Position numbers and translations under genes: made by a program. Of a DNA stretch of 64,000 nt, positions 1 through 6,845 are shown piece after piece. Within the stretch, counting starts at the first letter, position 1. Every line of letters starts with the position of its first letter. A model generated the notes under the pieces. That model saw nothing but the letters and a program-made list of their open reading frames with translations. It was not told where the DNA came from and did no database searches. The stretch is from assembly GCA_002403375.1 (NCBI GenBank), contig DHHQ01000013.1:105173-169172 (forward strand), written 5' to 3'. The DNA comes from Thiobacillus denitrificans. Its GTDB lineage: Bacteria > Pseudomonadota > Gammaproteobacteria > Burkholderiales > Thiobacillaceae.

Positions 1-1
1 G

Positions 2-466
2 ATCGGCGAAGGCCCGTGGATGGAACTGCCGAACGGCATCGTCATCAAGGACGTGATCGCCGATGCCTTCCTGCAGCAGATCCTGCTGCGCCCCGACGAG
101 TACGACGTGATCGCCACGCTGAACCTGAACGGCGACTACATCTCCGATGCGCTGGCGGCGGAAGTCGGCGGTATCGGCATCGCGCCGGGGGCGAACCTCT
201 CGGATACCGTGGCGATGTTCGAGGCGACCCACGGCACCGCGCCGAAGTACGCCGGCAAGGACTACGTCAACCCGGGCTCGCTGATCCTCTCGGCCGAGAT
301 GATGCTGCGCCACCTCGGCTGGGTGGAAGCCGCCGACCTCATCGTCGCGAGCATGGAAAAGGCGATCGCCGCCAAGACCGTGACCTACGACTTCGCACGC
401 CTGATGGACGGCGCGACCGAGGTGAAGTGCTCGGCGTTCGCCGAGGCGATGGTCGCGAAGATGTAA
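2..466 (+). CDS. icd: NADP-dependent isocitrate dehydrogenase, C-terminal part
   Basis: This is the last roughly 154 codons of isocitrate dehydrogenase; the 5' part lies outside the window. The enzyme oxidatively decarboxylates isocitrate to 2-oxoglutarate in the TCA cycle in the cytoplasm. The visible sequence has the family's C-terminal signature NLNGDYISDALAAEVGG followed by GIGIAPGAN, ATHGTAPKYAGKD and NPGSLILSAEMMLRH, and it aligns by eye along its whole length with the E. coli-type homodimeric NADP enzyme, ending in the usual YDFARLMDG segment. The NADP specificity is inferred from that family resemblance. Reading runs in frame from base 2; the start cannot be seen. A strong hairpin with flanking A and T runs follows the stop, so the gene probably ends its transcript there, tail to tail with the cold-shock gene. 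Confidence 0.95.
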   Translation: MGEGPWMELPNGIVIKDVIADAFLQQILLRPDEYDVIATLNLNGDYISDALAAEVGGIGIAPGANLSDTVAMFEATHGTAPKYAGKDYVNPGSLILSAEMMLRHLGWVEAADLIVASMEKAIAAKTVTYDFARLMDGATEVKCSAFAEAMVAKM

Positions 467-481
467 CGGTCGATCAGGCAA

Positions 482-510
482 CAAAAAACCCCGCCGCGGC
501 GGGGTTTTTT
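482..510. terminator. bidirectional intrinsic terminator between icd and csp
   Basis: A GC-rich inverted repeat (CCCCGCCGCGGCGGGG) is flanked by six A on the left and six T on the right, so it can terminate transcripts from both directions. It lies between the convergent icd and cold-shock genes. Confidence 0.9.
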
Positions 511-526
511 GCGTCAGCTCAACAGC

Positions 527-733
527 TCAACCTTGCGGCTGGATGTTGGAAGCCTGCTTGCCCTTGGGGCCCTGGCTGACTTCGAAGGAGACCTTCTGGC
601 CTTCCTTCAGGGTCTTGAAACCGCTGGTCTGGATGGCGGAGAAATGCGCGAACACATCCTCGCCGCCGTCATCGGGGGTGATGAAGCCGAAACCCTTGGC
701 GTCGCTGAACCACTTGACAGTACCTGTTGCCAT
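527..733 (-). CDS. CspA-family cold-shock protein
   Basis: A 68-residue single-domain cold-shock protein, an RNA/ssDNA-binding OB fold that acts as an RNA chaperone. The RNP1-like KGFGFITP and RNP2-like DVFAHFSAI motifs are present, preceded by GTVKWF. The length matches the family (about 67-70 residues). The start at 733 is supported by a strong ribosome-binding site (AAGGAGGA, seven bases upstream). A much longer open frame runs upstream but is antisense to earP and is not credible. The gene has a leader of about 150 nt if the promoter proposed at 889-917 is right, which is typical of cold-inducible csp mRNAs. Whether it is cold-induced or constitutive cannot be told from the sequence. Confidence 0.96.
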   Translation of the reverse strand: MATGTVKWFSDAKGFGFITPDDGGEDVFAHFSAIQTSGFKTLKEGQKVSFEVSQGPKGKQASNIQPQG

Positions 734-888
734 TAAAACTTCCTCCTTGGCGTGACACAAACATAACCGCTGACGCGGATGACAAGACGGCGCGTTTTTT
801 ATTGCCGTCGGTCTGAATTCAAGCGCGCTACCCGGTGGTGCCCTTGGTAATGCCAAACCTCTACGGTTCTTGAAACCAAACTGATTGC

Positions 889-917
889 TTTTTACTACCG
901 CGGTTGAGTTTTTACAA
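889..917 (-). promoter_or_regulatory. candidate csp promoter and long leader; rest of csp-earP gap
   Basis: On the minus strand TTGTAA (917-912) and TAAAAA (894-889) are separated by 17 bases, a plausible sigma-70 promoter for the cold-shock gene. It would give a 5' leader of about 150 nt down to the start at 733. The whole gap 734-1069 is non-coding and comparatively AT-rich near 780-920; I see no other gene in it. Confidence 0.4.
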
Positions 918-1069
918 GTGGAAAGCGTACAAAAACAAGGGGCTTGCGGGGAGTGTGGTTTCCTTTCAACTTCGCAGCGCGTCGCTGGCGAAAACAGGCG
1001 CCGGTTCGCAACTTGCCGCTGGCGGTGCGTCCGGCGTCCGTCACCGGTCGATGCGGTAGGATGCGCGGC

Positions 1070-2209
1070 ATGCGCACCACCTGGGACCTCTTCTGCAATG
1101 TCGTCGACAATTTCGGCGACATCGGTGTCGCCTGGCGGCTGGCGCGCGGGCTTGCCAGGGATCATGGCCAAGCGGTGCGGCTGTGGGTGGACGATCTCGG
1201 CGCCTTCCGGCGCATCTGGCCGGCGATCGACCCGGAAGCCTCCGAACAGTCCTGCGAGGGGGTGACGGTCTGCGCGTGGCGCGCGCCCTTCGGCGCGGCC
1301 GAGCCGGCGCGGGTGGTGGTCGAGGCCTTCGGCTGCGCGCTTCCCGGAGCGTATCTGGCGGCGATGGCCGGGCAGTCGCCGCCGCCGGTGTGGATCAACC
1401 TCGAATATCTGAGTGCCGAGCCCTGGGTGGCCGATCACCACGGGCTGCCGTCGCCGCATCCGCGCCTGCCGCTCACCAAGCATTTCTTCTTTCCCGGCTA
1501 CAGCGCCGATACCGGCGGTCTGCTGGTCGAGGCGGACCTCGCCGCGCGCCGGGCGGCGTTCCGCACCGCGCCGGCGTCCGACTTCTGGCGCGGGATCGGG
1601 CTTGCCGCGCCGCTGAACGACGAGCTTCGGGTATCGCTGTTCGCGTACGAAAACCCGGCGCTGGCGGCTCTGCTCGACGCCTGGGCGGCCGACGCCCGAC
1701 CCGTGACCTGCCTGGTCCCGGAAGGCCGGGTCCTGCCGCAGATCGCGGACTGGCTGGGGGCCGCCGGGCTGCGCGCGGGCGACACCCACCGGCGCGGCGC
1801 GCTCGCGCTGCACGTCCTGCCCTTCGTCGACCAGGACACCTACGACCGTTTGCTGTGGGCGTGCGACCTCAATTTCGTTCGCGGCGAGGATTCCTGCGTG
1901 CGCGCCCAGTGGGCGGAGCGCCCGCTGGTGTGGCAGGCCTACCCGCAGGCGGACGCGGCCCACTGGGACAAGCTCGAGGCCCTGCTCGCGCGCTACACGG
2001 CGGGGCTGGGAGGCGCCGCGGCGCGCGCGGTGGAGGACATGTGGCGGCAGTGGAACGGCATGCCGGGAGGGCAGGGCATGGCGGCCTGCTGGGCCGCGTG
2101 GCGGGCGCAGCAGGCCGCGATCGCGCGCCATGCCGGGGCTTGGAGCGCACAGCTCGTTGCGGCCGGAAGCCTTGCGGCAAAGCTGGTGGAATTCGCCGAA
2201 AATAAGTAA
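1070..2209 (+). CDS. earP: EF-P arginine rhamnosyltransferase EarP
   Basis: This 379-residue cytoplasmic glycosyltransferase transfers rhamnose from dTDP-rhamnose to a conserved arginine of elongation factor P. The N-terminal WDLFCNVVDNFGDIGV segment carries D13 and D17, matching the essential aspartates known in the family, and the C-terminal NFVRGEDSCVRAQWA block carries the nucleotide-sugar binding Glu/Asp pair. Length matches known EarP (about 375-380). Two in-frame ATGs lie close together (1061 and 1070). I chose 1070 because GGTAGG at 1055-1060 is then at normal spacing and the protein begins MRTTWDLF as in relatives. efp follows 53 bases later on the same strand, the standard partner arrangement. 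Confidence 0.96.
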   Translation: MRTTWDLFCNVVDNFGDIGVAWRLARGLARDHGQAVRLWVDDLGAFRRIWPAIDPEASEQSCEGVTVCAWRAPFGAAEPARVVVEAFGCALPGAYLAAMAGQSPPPVWINLEYLSAEPWVADHHGLPSPHPRLPLTKHFFFPGYSADTGGLLVEADLAARRAAFRTAPASDFWRGIGLAAPLNDELRVSLFAYENPALAALLDAWAADARPVTCLVPEGRVLPQIADWLGAAGLRAGDTHRRGALALHVLPFVDQDTYDRLLWACDLNFVRGEDSCVRAQWAERPLVWQAYPQADAAHWDKLEALLARYTAGLGGAAARAVEDMWRQWNGMPGGQGMAACWAAWRAQQAAIARHAGAWSAQLVAAGSLAAKLVEFAENK

Positions 2210-2262
2210 AATAGCGAGTTTTCTCAATCTCTTAGAAGCTCTCGCAGCAGGAACCACACCAC

Positions 2263-2823
2263 ATGAAAACCGCAATGGAACTCCGCGCCGGCAACGTCGT
2301 CATGATCGGCAAAGACCCGATGGTCGTGCAGAAGGCCGAATTCTCGAAATCGGGCCGCAACGCTTCCGTCGTCAAGATGAAGCTGAAGAATCTGCTCACT
2401 GGCGCCGGCATGGAGAGCGTCTATCGTGCCGACGACAAGTTCGACACCGTGACGCTGGATCGCAAGGAGTGCACCTACTCCTATTTCGCGGACCCGCTCT
2501 ACGTGTTCATGGACAGCGAATACAACCAGTACGAGGTCGAGGGCGACAACCTCGGCGACGCGCTGAACTACCTCGACGACGGCATGCCCGTCGAAGTGGT
2601 GTTCTACGACGGCAAGGCGATCTCGGTCGAGATGCCGACCACCGTGATCCGCGAGGTCGAGTACACCGAGCCCGCGGTGCGCGGCGACACCTCCGGCAAG
2701 GTCATGAAGCCCGCCCGCATCAAGCCCACCGGCTTCGAGCTGCCGGTCGCGGCCTTCGTCGAGATCGGCGACATGATCGAGATCGACACCCGCACCAACG
2801 AATTCAAGCGCCGCGCCAACTGA
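2263..2823 (+). CDS. efp: translation elongation factor P (Arg32 type)
   Basis: A 186-residue EF-P, which binds between the P and E sites of stalled ribosomes and relieves arrest at polyproline stretches. The three-domain KOW/OB/OB architecture and length are normal. The tip of the domain I loop reads SKSGRNAS with arginine at residue 32, the residue rhamnosylated by EarP, rather than the lysine that is beta-lysylated in enterobacteria. The C-terminal signature around GDMIEIDTRTNEFKRR is intact. Its pairing with earP immediately upstream fits. An intrinsic terminator follows at 2842. Confidence 0.98.
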   Translation: MKTAMELRAGNVVMIGKDPMVVQKAEFSKSGRNASVVKMKLKNLLTGAGMESVYRADDKFDTVTLDRKECTYSYFADPLYVFMDSEYNQYEVEGDNLGDALNYLDDGMPVEVVFYDGKAISVEMPTTVIREVEYTEPAVRGDTSGKVMKPARIKPTGFELPVAAFVEIGDMIEIDTRTNEFKRRAN

Positions 2824-2841
2824 TTGGTGCTTGTCCCGGCG

Positions 2842-2870
2842 AAAGGCAGCTTCGGCTGCCTTTTGTTTTT
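2842..2870 (+). terminator. intrinsic terminator after efp
   Basis: AAAGGCAGC-TTC-GGCTGCCTTTT forms a stem with a short loop followed by a T-rich tract, directly downstream of the efp stop. Confidence 0.85.
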
Positions 2871-2921
2871 GGTCGTCCACGCGCGGCGTTAAAATAGCCG
2901 CTCGCTTCCCGCCGCCGCCTC

Positions 2922-5900
2922 ATGACCGATCCCCGCTTCGTCCACCTCCGCCTGCACACCGAGTACTCCGTCTCCGACGGTCTGGTGCGGGTGGACGGCG
3001 CGGTCAAGCGTGCGCGCGACATCGGCATGCCGGCGATCGGGCTGTCGGACCTGTCGAATACCTTCGGCTGGGTGAAGTTCTACCGCGCGGCGCGCGGTGC
3101 CGGCCTCAAGCCGGTGTTCGGCTGCGACGTCTGGGTGACCAACGCCGCCGACCGCAACCGCCCGTCGCGCCTGCTGTTGCTGGTGCAGCACCGCGAGGGC
3201 TACCGCCGCCTGTGCGAGCTGCTCACCCGCGCCTATCAGGAAAATCTGCATCGCGGCCACGCCGAAATCGATCCCGCCTGGCTCGCCGAGGGCACCGACG
3301 GCCTGCTGGCGCTGTCGGGCGGAGACGCCGGCAACGTCGCGCAGGCGATCCTCGGCGACAAGCCCGACGCCGCGCGCGCCGCGGCCGAGGCCTGGGCCGC
3401 GCTGTTTCCGGGGCGCTACTACCTCGAGCTGCAGCGCTTCGGCCAGCCGCACACCGAGCACCTGATCGACGGGCTGCTCGACGTCGGCGCGGCGCTCGGC
3501 CTGCCGGCGGTCGCCACCCATCCGATCCAGTTCCTCGCGCCGGACGACTTCAAGGCGCACGAGGCGCGCGTGTGCATCGCCGAGGGCATGATGCTGGGCG
3601 ACCCGCGCCGCCCGCGGCCGTTCACCGCCGAGCAGTATTTCAAGACGCCCGACGAGATGGCCGAGCTGTTCGCCGATCTGCCCGAGGCGCTCGCCAACAG
3701 CGTGGAAATCGCCAAGCGCTGCAACCTCACGCTCGAGCTCGGCAAGAGCAAGCTGCCCGACTTCCCGACGCCGGAAGGGATGAGCCTCGACGACTACATC
3801 CGCCAGCGGTCCTACGACGGCCTCGCCGAGCGCATGGCCCATCTCTATCCGGACGAAGCCCAGCGCGCCGCCAAGCTGCCCGAATACACCGAGCGGCTGG
3901 AGTTCGAGCTCGGCACCATCATCCAGATGGCCTTCCCCGGCTACTTCCTGATCGTGTCGGACTTCATCAACTGGGCCAAGCACAACGGCGTGCCGGTGGG
4001 GCCGGGGCGCGGCTCGGGCGCGGGCTCGCTGGTCGCCTACTGCCTGTCGATCACCGACCTCGATCCGCTGCGCTACGACCTGCTGTTCGAGCGCTTCCTC
4101 AACCCCGAACGGGTGTCGATGCCCGACTTCGACGTCGACTTCTGCCAGGACGGCCGCGACCGCGTGATCCAGTACGTGAAGGACAAGTACGGGCACGCCG
4201 CGGTGTCGCAGATCGCGACCTTCGGCACCATGGCGGCGAAGGCGGTGTTGCGCGACGTCGGCCGCGTGCTCGACCTGCCGTATCTCTTCGTCGACAAGTT
4301 CGTCAAGCTGGTGCCCAACGAGTTGGGCATCAGCCTGGCCGAGGCGCGCGAGAAGGAGCCGCAGATCGACGAGCGCGCGAGGAACGAGGAAGAACTCGCC
4401 GAACTGCTGCCGCTCGCGGAAAAGCTCGAGGGCGTCACCCGCAACGTCGGCATGCACGCCGGCGGCGTGCTGATCGCGCCGGGCAGGCTCACCGACTTCT
4501 GCCCGCTGTACCGCGCCGAAGGCTCGGACTCGATGGTGTCGCAGTTCGACAAGGACGACGTCGAGGCGATCGGCCTGGTCAAGTTCGACTTCCTCGGCCT
4601 GCGCACGCTGACCATCCTCGCCGAGGCGGTGCGCTTCGTGCAGCGCCATCCGGGCATGGAAGACTTCCGCCTCGAGGACCTGCCGCTCGACGACCCGGCG
4701 GTGTACCGGCTGTTCGCCGACGGCAACACGACCGCGGTGTTCCAGTCCGAATCGCGTTCGGCGAAGGACCTGGAGAAGCGCCTGAAGGGCGACTGCTTCG
4801 AGGACATCATCGCGCTGATGGCGCTCAACCGCCCGGGTCCGCTCGGCTCCGGGATGGTGGACGACTTCATCGCGCGCAAGCAGGGCAAGCAGAAGCCCGA
4901 GTACTTCCACCCCGACCTCGAGCCGGTGCTGAAGTCGACCTACGGCATCATCGTCTACCAGGAGCAGGTGATGCTGGTGGCGCAGATCCTCGCCGGCTAC
5001 AGCCTAGGCGCCGCCGACATGCTGCGGCGCGCGATGGGCAAGAAGAAGCCCGAGGAAATGGCCAAGCAGCGGGAGATCTTCCTCGGCGGCGCGGCAGCGC
5101 GCGGGGTCGACACCAAGGTCGCCGAGCGCCTGTTCGACCTGATGGAGAAGTTCGCCGAATACGGCTTCAACAAGTCGCACTCGGCCGCCTACGCGCTGGT
5201 CGCGTACCACACCGCCTGGCTCAAGGCGCATTACACGGCCGAGTTCATGGCGGCGACGATGTCGTCGGAAATGTCCGACACCGACAAGGTGCGCATCTTC
5301 TACGAGGACTGCCGCGCGAACGGGCTGGCGCTGCTGGCGCCCGACATCAATCTGTCCGGCTACCGCTTCGAGCCGGTCAGCAAGACCGAAATCCGCTACG
5401 GCCTCGGCGCGATCAAGGGCAGCGGCGAGGCGGCGATCGGCGCCATCGTCGCCGAGCGCGAGGCCAACGGCCCGTTCAAGGGCCTGTTCGACCTCGCGCG
5501 CCGCGTCGACAAGCGCTTCCTCAACCGCCGCGTGCTCGAGGCGCTGGTGAAGGCGGGCGCGTTCGACAGCCTCAACGGCCATCGCGCCAGCCTGATGGCG
5601 TCGATCGGCGCGGCGCTGGAAGCCGCCGACCGCGCGGCGCGCAGCGGCGGCCAGGTGGGGCTGTTCGGCGAGGTGCTGGACGGCGGGGGCGAGGAACTGA
5701 CCGAGGTGCCCGCATGGCCGGAGCAGGAGAAGCTGCTGCAGGAAAAGTCGGCGCTCGGCTACTTCTTCAGCGGCCACCCCTTCACCTGCTACCTCGCCGA
5801 GGTGTCGGGGTTCGCCCCCAAGAAGCTCGACAGCCTCGAGCCCTCGCGCGACCCGGTGATGCTGGCGGGCATCGTCGTGTCGCTGCGCACCCAGATGACC

Positions 5901-6347
5901 CGGCGCGGCAAGATGCTGATTCTGCTGCTCGACGACGCCACCGCGCAGGTCGAAGTGGTGATCTTCAACGAACTCTTCGAGCAGAACCGCCACCTGCTGA
6001 AGGACGACGCGCTCCTCGTCATCGAGGGCAAGGTCAACCGCGACGACTACTCGGGCGGCGTGCGGGTGACCGCGGAGCGCATCTACGACCTGGCGGGCGC
6101 GCGCACCCGGTTCGCGCAGGGTCTGCGGCTGACGTGCAACGGCGAGTCGAGCGGCCGCAAACTGGGCGAACTGCTGGCACCGTACAAGGTCGAGGAGGGC
6201 GGATGCCCGGTGTGGGTCGAGTACCACAACCAGAGCGCGCGCTGCCGCGTGCGCCTGGGCGAGGACTGGCGGGTACGGCTGGACGACCGCTTGCTCGAGT
6301 CGCTCGGCGGCTGGCTCAAGCCCGAGGCGGTGAACGTGATTTATTGA
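2922..6347 (+). CDS. dnaE: DNA polymerase III alpha subunit
   Basis: The 1141-residue catalytic subunit of the replicative polymerase. The N-terminal PHP domain begins at HLRLHTEYS (residues 8-16). The polymerase active site is visible as PDFDVDF with D402, D404 and D406 in the E. coli-type context, and the third acidic segment is in GLVKFDFLGLRTLTI near residue 550. A helix-hairpin-helix and an OB-fold region follow toward the C terminus (around residues 980-1060). Length fits DnaE1 of proteobacteria (about 1140-1180), so this is the replicative rather than the DnaE2 mutagenesis type. The start ATG at 2922 gives the usual N terminus. A run of ten G lies just after the stop codon. Confidence 0.98.
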   Translation: MTDPRFVHLRLHTEYSVSDGLVRVDGAVKRARDIGMPAIGLSDLSNTFGWVKFYRAARGAGLKPVFGCDVWVTNAADRNRPSRLLLLVQHREGYRRLCELLTRAYQENLHRGHAEIDPAWLAEGTDGLLALSGGDAGNVAQAILGDKPDAARAAAEAWAALFPGRYYLELQRFGQPHTEHLIDGLLDVGAALGLPAVATHPIQFLAPDDFKAHEARVCIAEGMMLGDPRRPRPFTAEQYFKTPDEMAELFADLPEALANSVEIAKRCNLTLELGKSKLPDFPTPEGMSLDDYIRQRSYDGLAERMAHLYPDEAQRAAKLPEYTERLEFELGTIIQMAFPGYFLIVSDFINWAKHNGVPVGPGRGSGAGSLVAYCLSITDLDPLRYDLLFERFLNPERVSMPDFDVDFCQDGRDRVIQYVKDKYGHAAVSQIATFGTMAAKAVLRDVGRVLDLPYLFVDKFVKLVPNELGISLAEAREKEPQIDERARNEEELAELLPLAEKLEGVTRNVGMHAGGVLIAPGRLTDFCPLYRAEGSDSMVSQFDKDDVEAIGLVKFDFLGLRTLTILAEAVRFVQRHPGMEDFRLEDLPLDDPAVYRLFADGNTTAVFQSESRSAKDLEKRLKGDCFEDIIALMALNRPGPLGSGMVDDFIARKQGKQKPEYFHPDLEPVLKSTYGIIVYQEQVMLVAQILAGYSLGAADMLRRAMGKKKPEEMAKQREIFLGGAAARGVDTKVAERLFDLMEKFAEYGFNKSHSAAYALVAYHTAWLKAHYTAEFMAATMSSEMSDTDKVRIFYEDCRANGLALLAPDINLSGYRFEPVSKTEIRYGLGAIKGSGEAAIGAIVAEREANGPFKGLFDLARRVDKRFLNRRVLEALVKAGAFDSLNGHRASLMASIGAALEAADRAARSGGQVGLFGEVLDGGGEELTEVPAWPEQEKLLQEKSALGYFFSGHPFTCYLAEVSGFAPKKLDSLEPSRDPVMLAGIVVSLRTQMTRRGKMLILLLDDATAQVEVVIFNELFEQNRHLLKDDALLVIEGKVNRDDYSGGVRVTAERIYDLAGARTRFAQGLRLTCNGESSGRKLGELLAPYKVEEGGCPVWVEYHNQSARCRVRLGEDWRVRLDDRLLESLGGWLKPEAVNVIY

Positions 6348-6398
6348 AAGCGGGGGGGGGGTGATACGAAATGACCAGTGGATCAAACCACAAATCCG

Positions 6399-6427
6399 TT
6401 GACAGGCATTTCGTTATATTAGAGAAT
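6399..6427 (+). promoter_or_regulatory. candidate promoter for the small RNA after dnaE
   Basis: A perfect TTGACA (6399-6404) is followed after 17 bases by GAGAAT (6422-6427), placed to start transcription near 6435. The -10 box matches the consensus at four of six positions. The surrounding 60 bases are clearly more AT-rich than the flanking genes. Confidence 0.55.
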
Positions 6428-6434
6428 ACTAATA

Positions 6435-6531
6435 ACACAGAGGTCGCCGCAATGGCACTCGGTGTTGTCTCCTCCAATCCTCCTCCTTTGGTGGATATTC
6501 TGCCCGGCTCTCACGAGTCGGGCATTTTTTT
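6435..6531 (+). ncRNA. candidate small RNA with anti-Shine-Dalgarno motifs
   Basis: Between the promoter-like elements at 6399-6427 and a strong intrinsic terminator at 6502-6531 lies a free-standing unit of about 97 nt with no gene downstream on the same strand. Its central part, which I predict to be single-stranded, contains CTCCTCC (about 6469-6475) and CCTCCTCCTTT (6479-6489); the latter includes the 16S rRNA 3'-end sequence CCTCCTTT. Such C-rich loops are known from several bacterial sRNAs that pair with ribosome-binding sites. An alternative reading is a small ORF starting at ATG 6452, preceded by GAGG, but it would read through the terminator and into the antisense of acyP. No known Rfam family was recognised by eye. 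Confidence 0.5.
6502..6531 (+). terminator. intrinsic terminator of the candidate small RNA
   Basis: GCCCGGCTC and GAGTCGGGC pair as a nine-base stem with one G-U pair and a TCAC loop, followed by A and seven T (6525-6531). Confidence 0.85.
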
Positions 6532-6570
6532 GCCTGTTTTCCGCAGCCTCTTGCGGCTGCCGCGGCCGAC

Positions 6571-6840
6571 TCAGTCGGTCCGTTTCTCGAACACCCGGTA
6601 GTGCCCCTCGGTCTCGGTCTCGATGATGCGCTCGACGCGCGCCTGCGGCGGGCCGACGCGCGCCCATTCGACGAGCGCGTCGACGGCACCGGCCGGCCCC
6701 TGGGCGACGGCCTCGACCGAGCCGTCGGGCCGGTTGCGCACCCAGCCGGCCACTCCCAGTCGCTCCGCCTCGCGGCGCATCGACTCGCGGAACCACACGC
6801 CCTGGACGCGGCCGAGAATCTGCAGGTGCAGCGTCTTCAC
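6571..6840 (-). CDS. acyP: acylphosphatase
   Basis: An 89-residue acylphosphatase, which hydrolyses carboxyl-phosphate bonds such as that of acetyl phosphate or carbamoyl phosphate. The signature GRVQGVWFRE contains the phosphate-binding loop and catalytic Arg18, and GWVRN contributes catalytic Asn36, followed by PDGSVEAVAQG. Length is typical. It starts five bases after the metG stop on the same strand and is probably co-transcribed with it. A hairpin (GCAGCC/GGCTGC) lies after the stop but without a T run on this strand. Confidence 0.96.
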   Translation of the reverse strand: MKTLHLQILGRVQGVWFRESMRREAERLGVAGWVRNRPDGSVEAVAQGPAGAVDALVEWARVGPPQARVERIIETETEGHYRVFEKRTD

Positions 6841-6845
6841 GGGGC

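Noticed and set aside
734..2275. Long upstream extension of the cold-shock open frame on the minus strand
   Set aside because: The extension is antisense to earP and has Arg/Pro-rich noise composition. The ribosome-binding site at 733 defines the real start.
6541..6565. GCAGCC/GGCTGC hairpin as an acyP terminator
   Set aside because: The stem is real but lacks a T run on the minus strand, so it was not listed as a terminator.
6452..6601. Small 50-codon ORF over the candidate sRNA
   Set aside because: It has a possible ribosome-binding site but reads through a strong intrinsic terminator and into acyP antisense, so I list the unit as RNA and mention the ORF only as an alternative.
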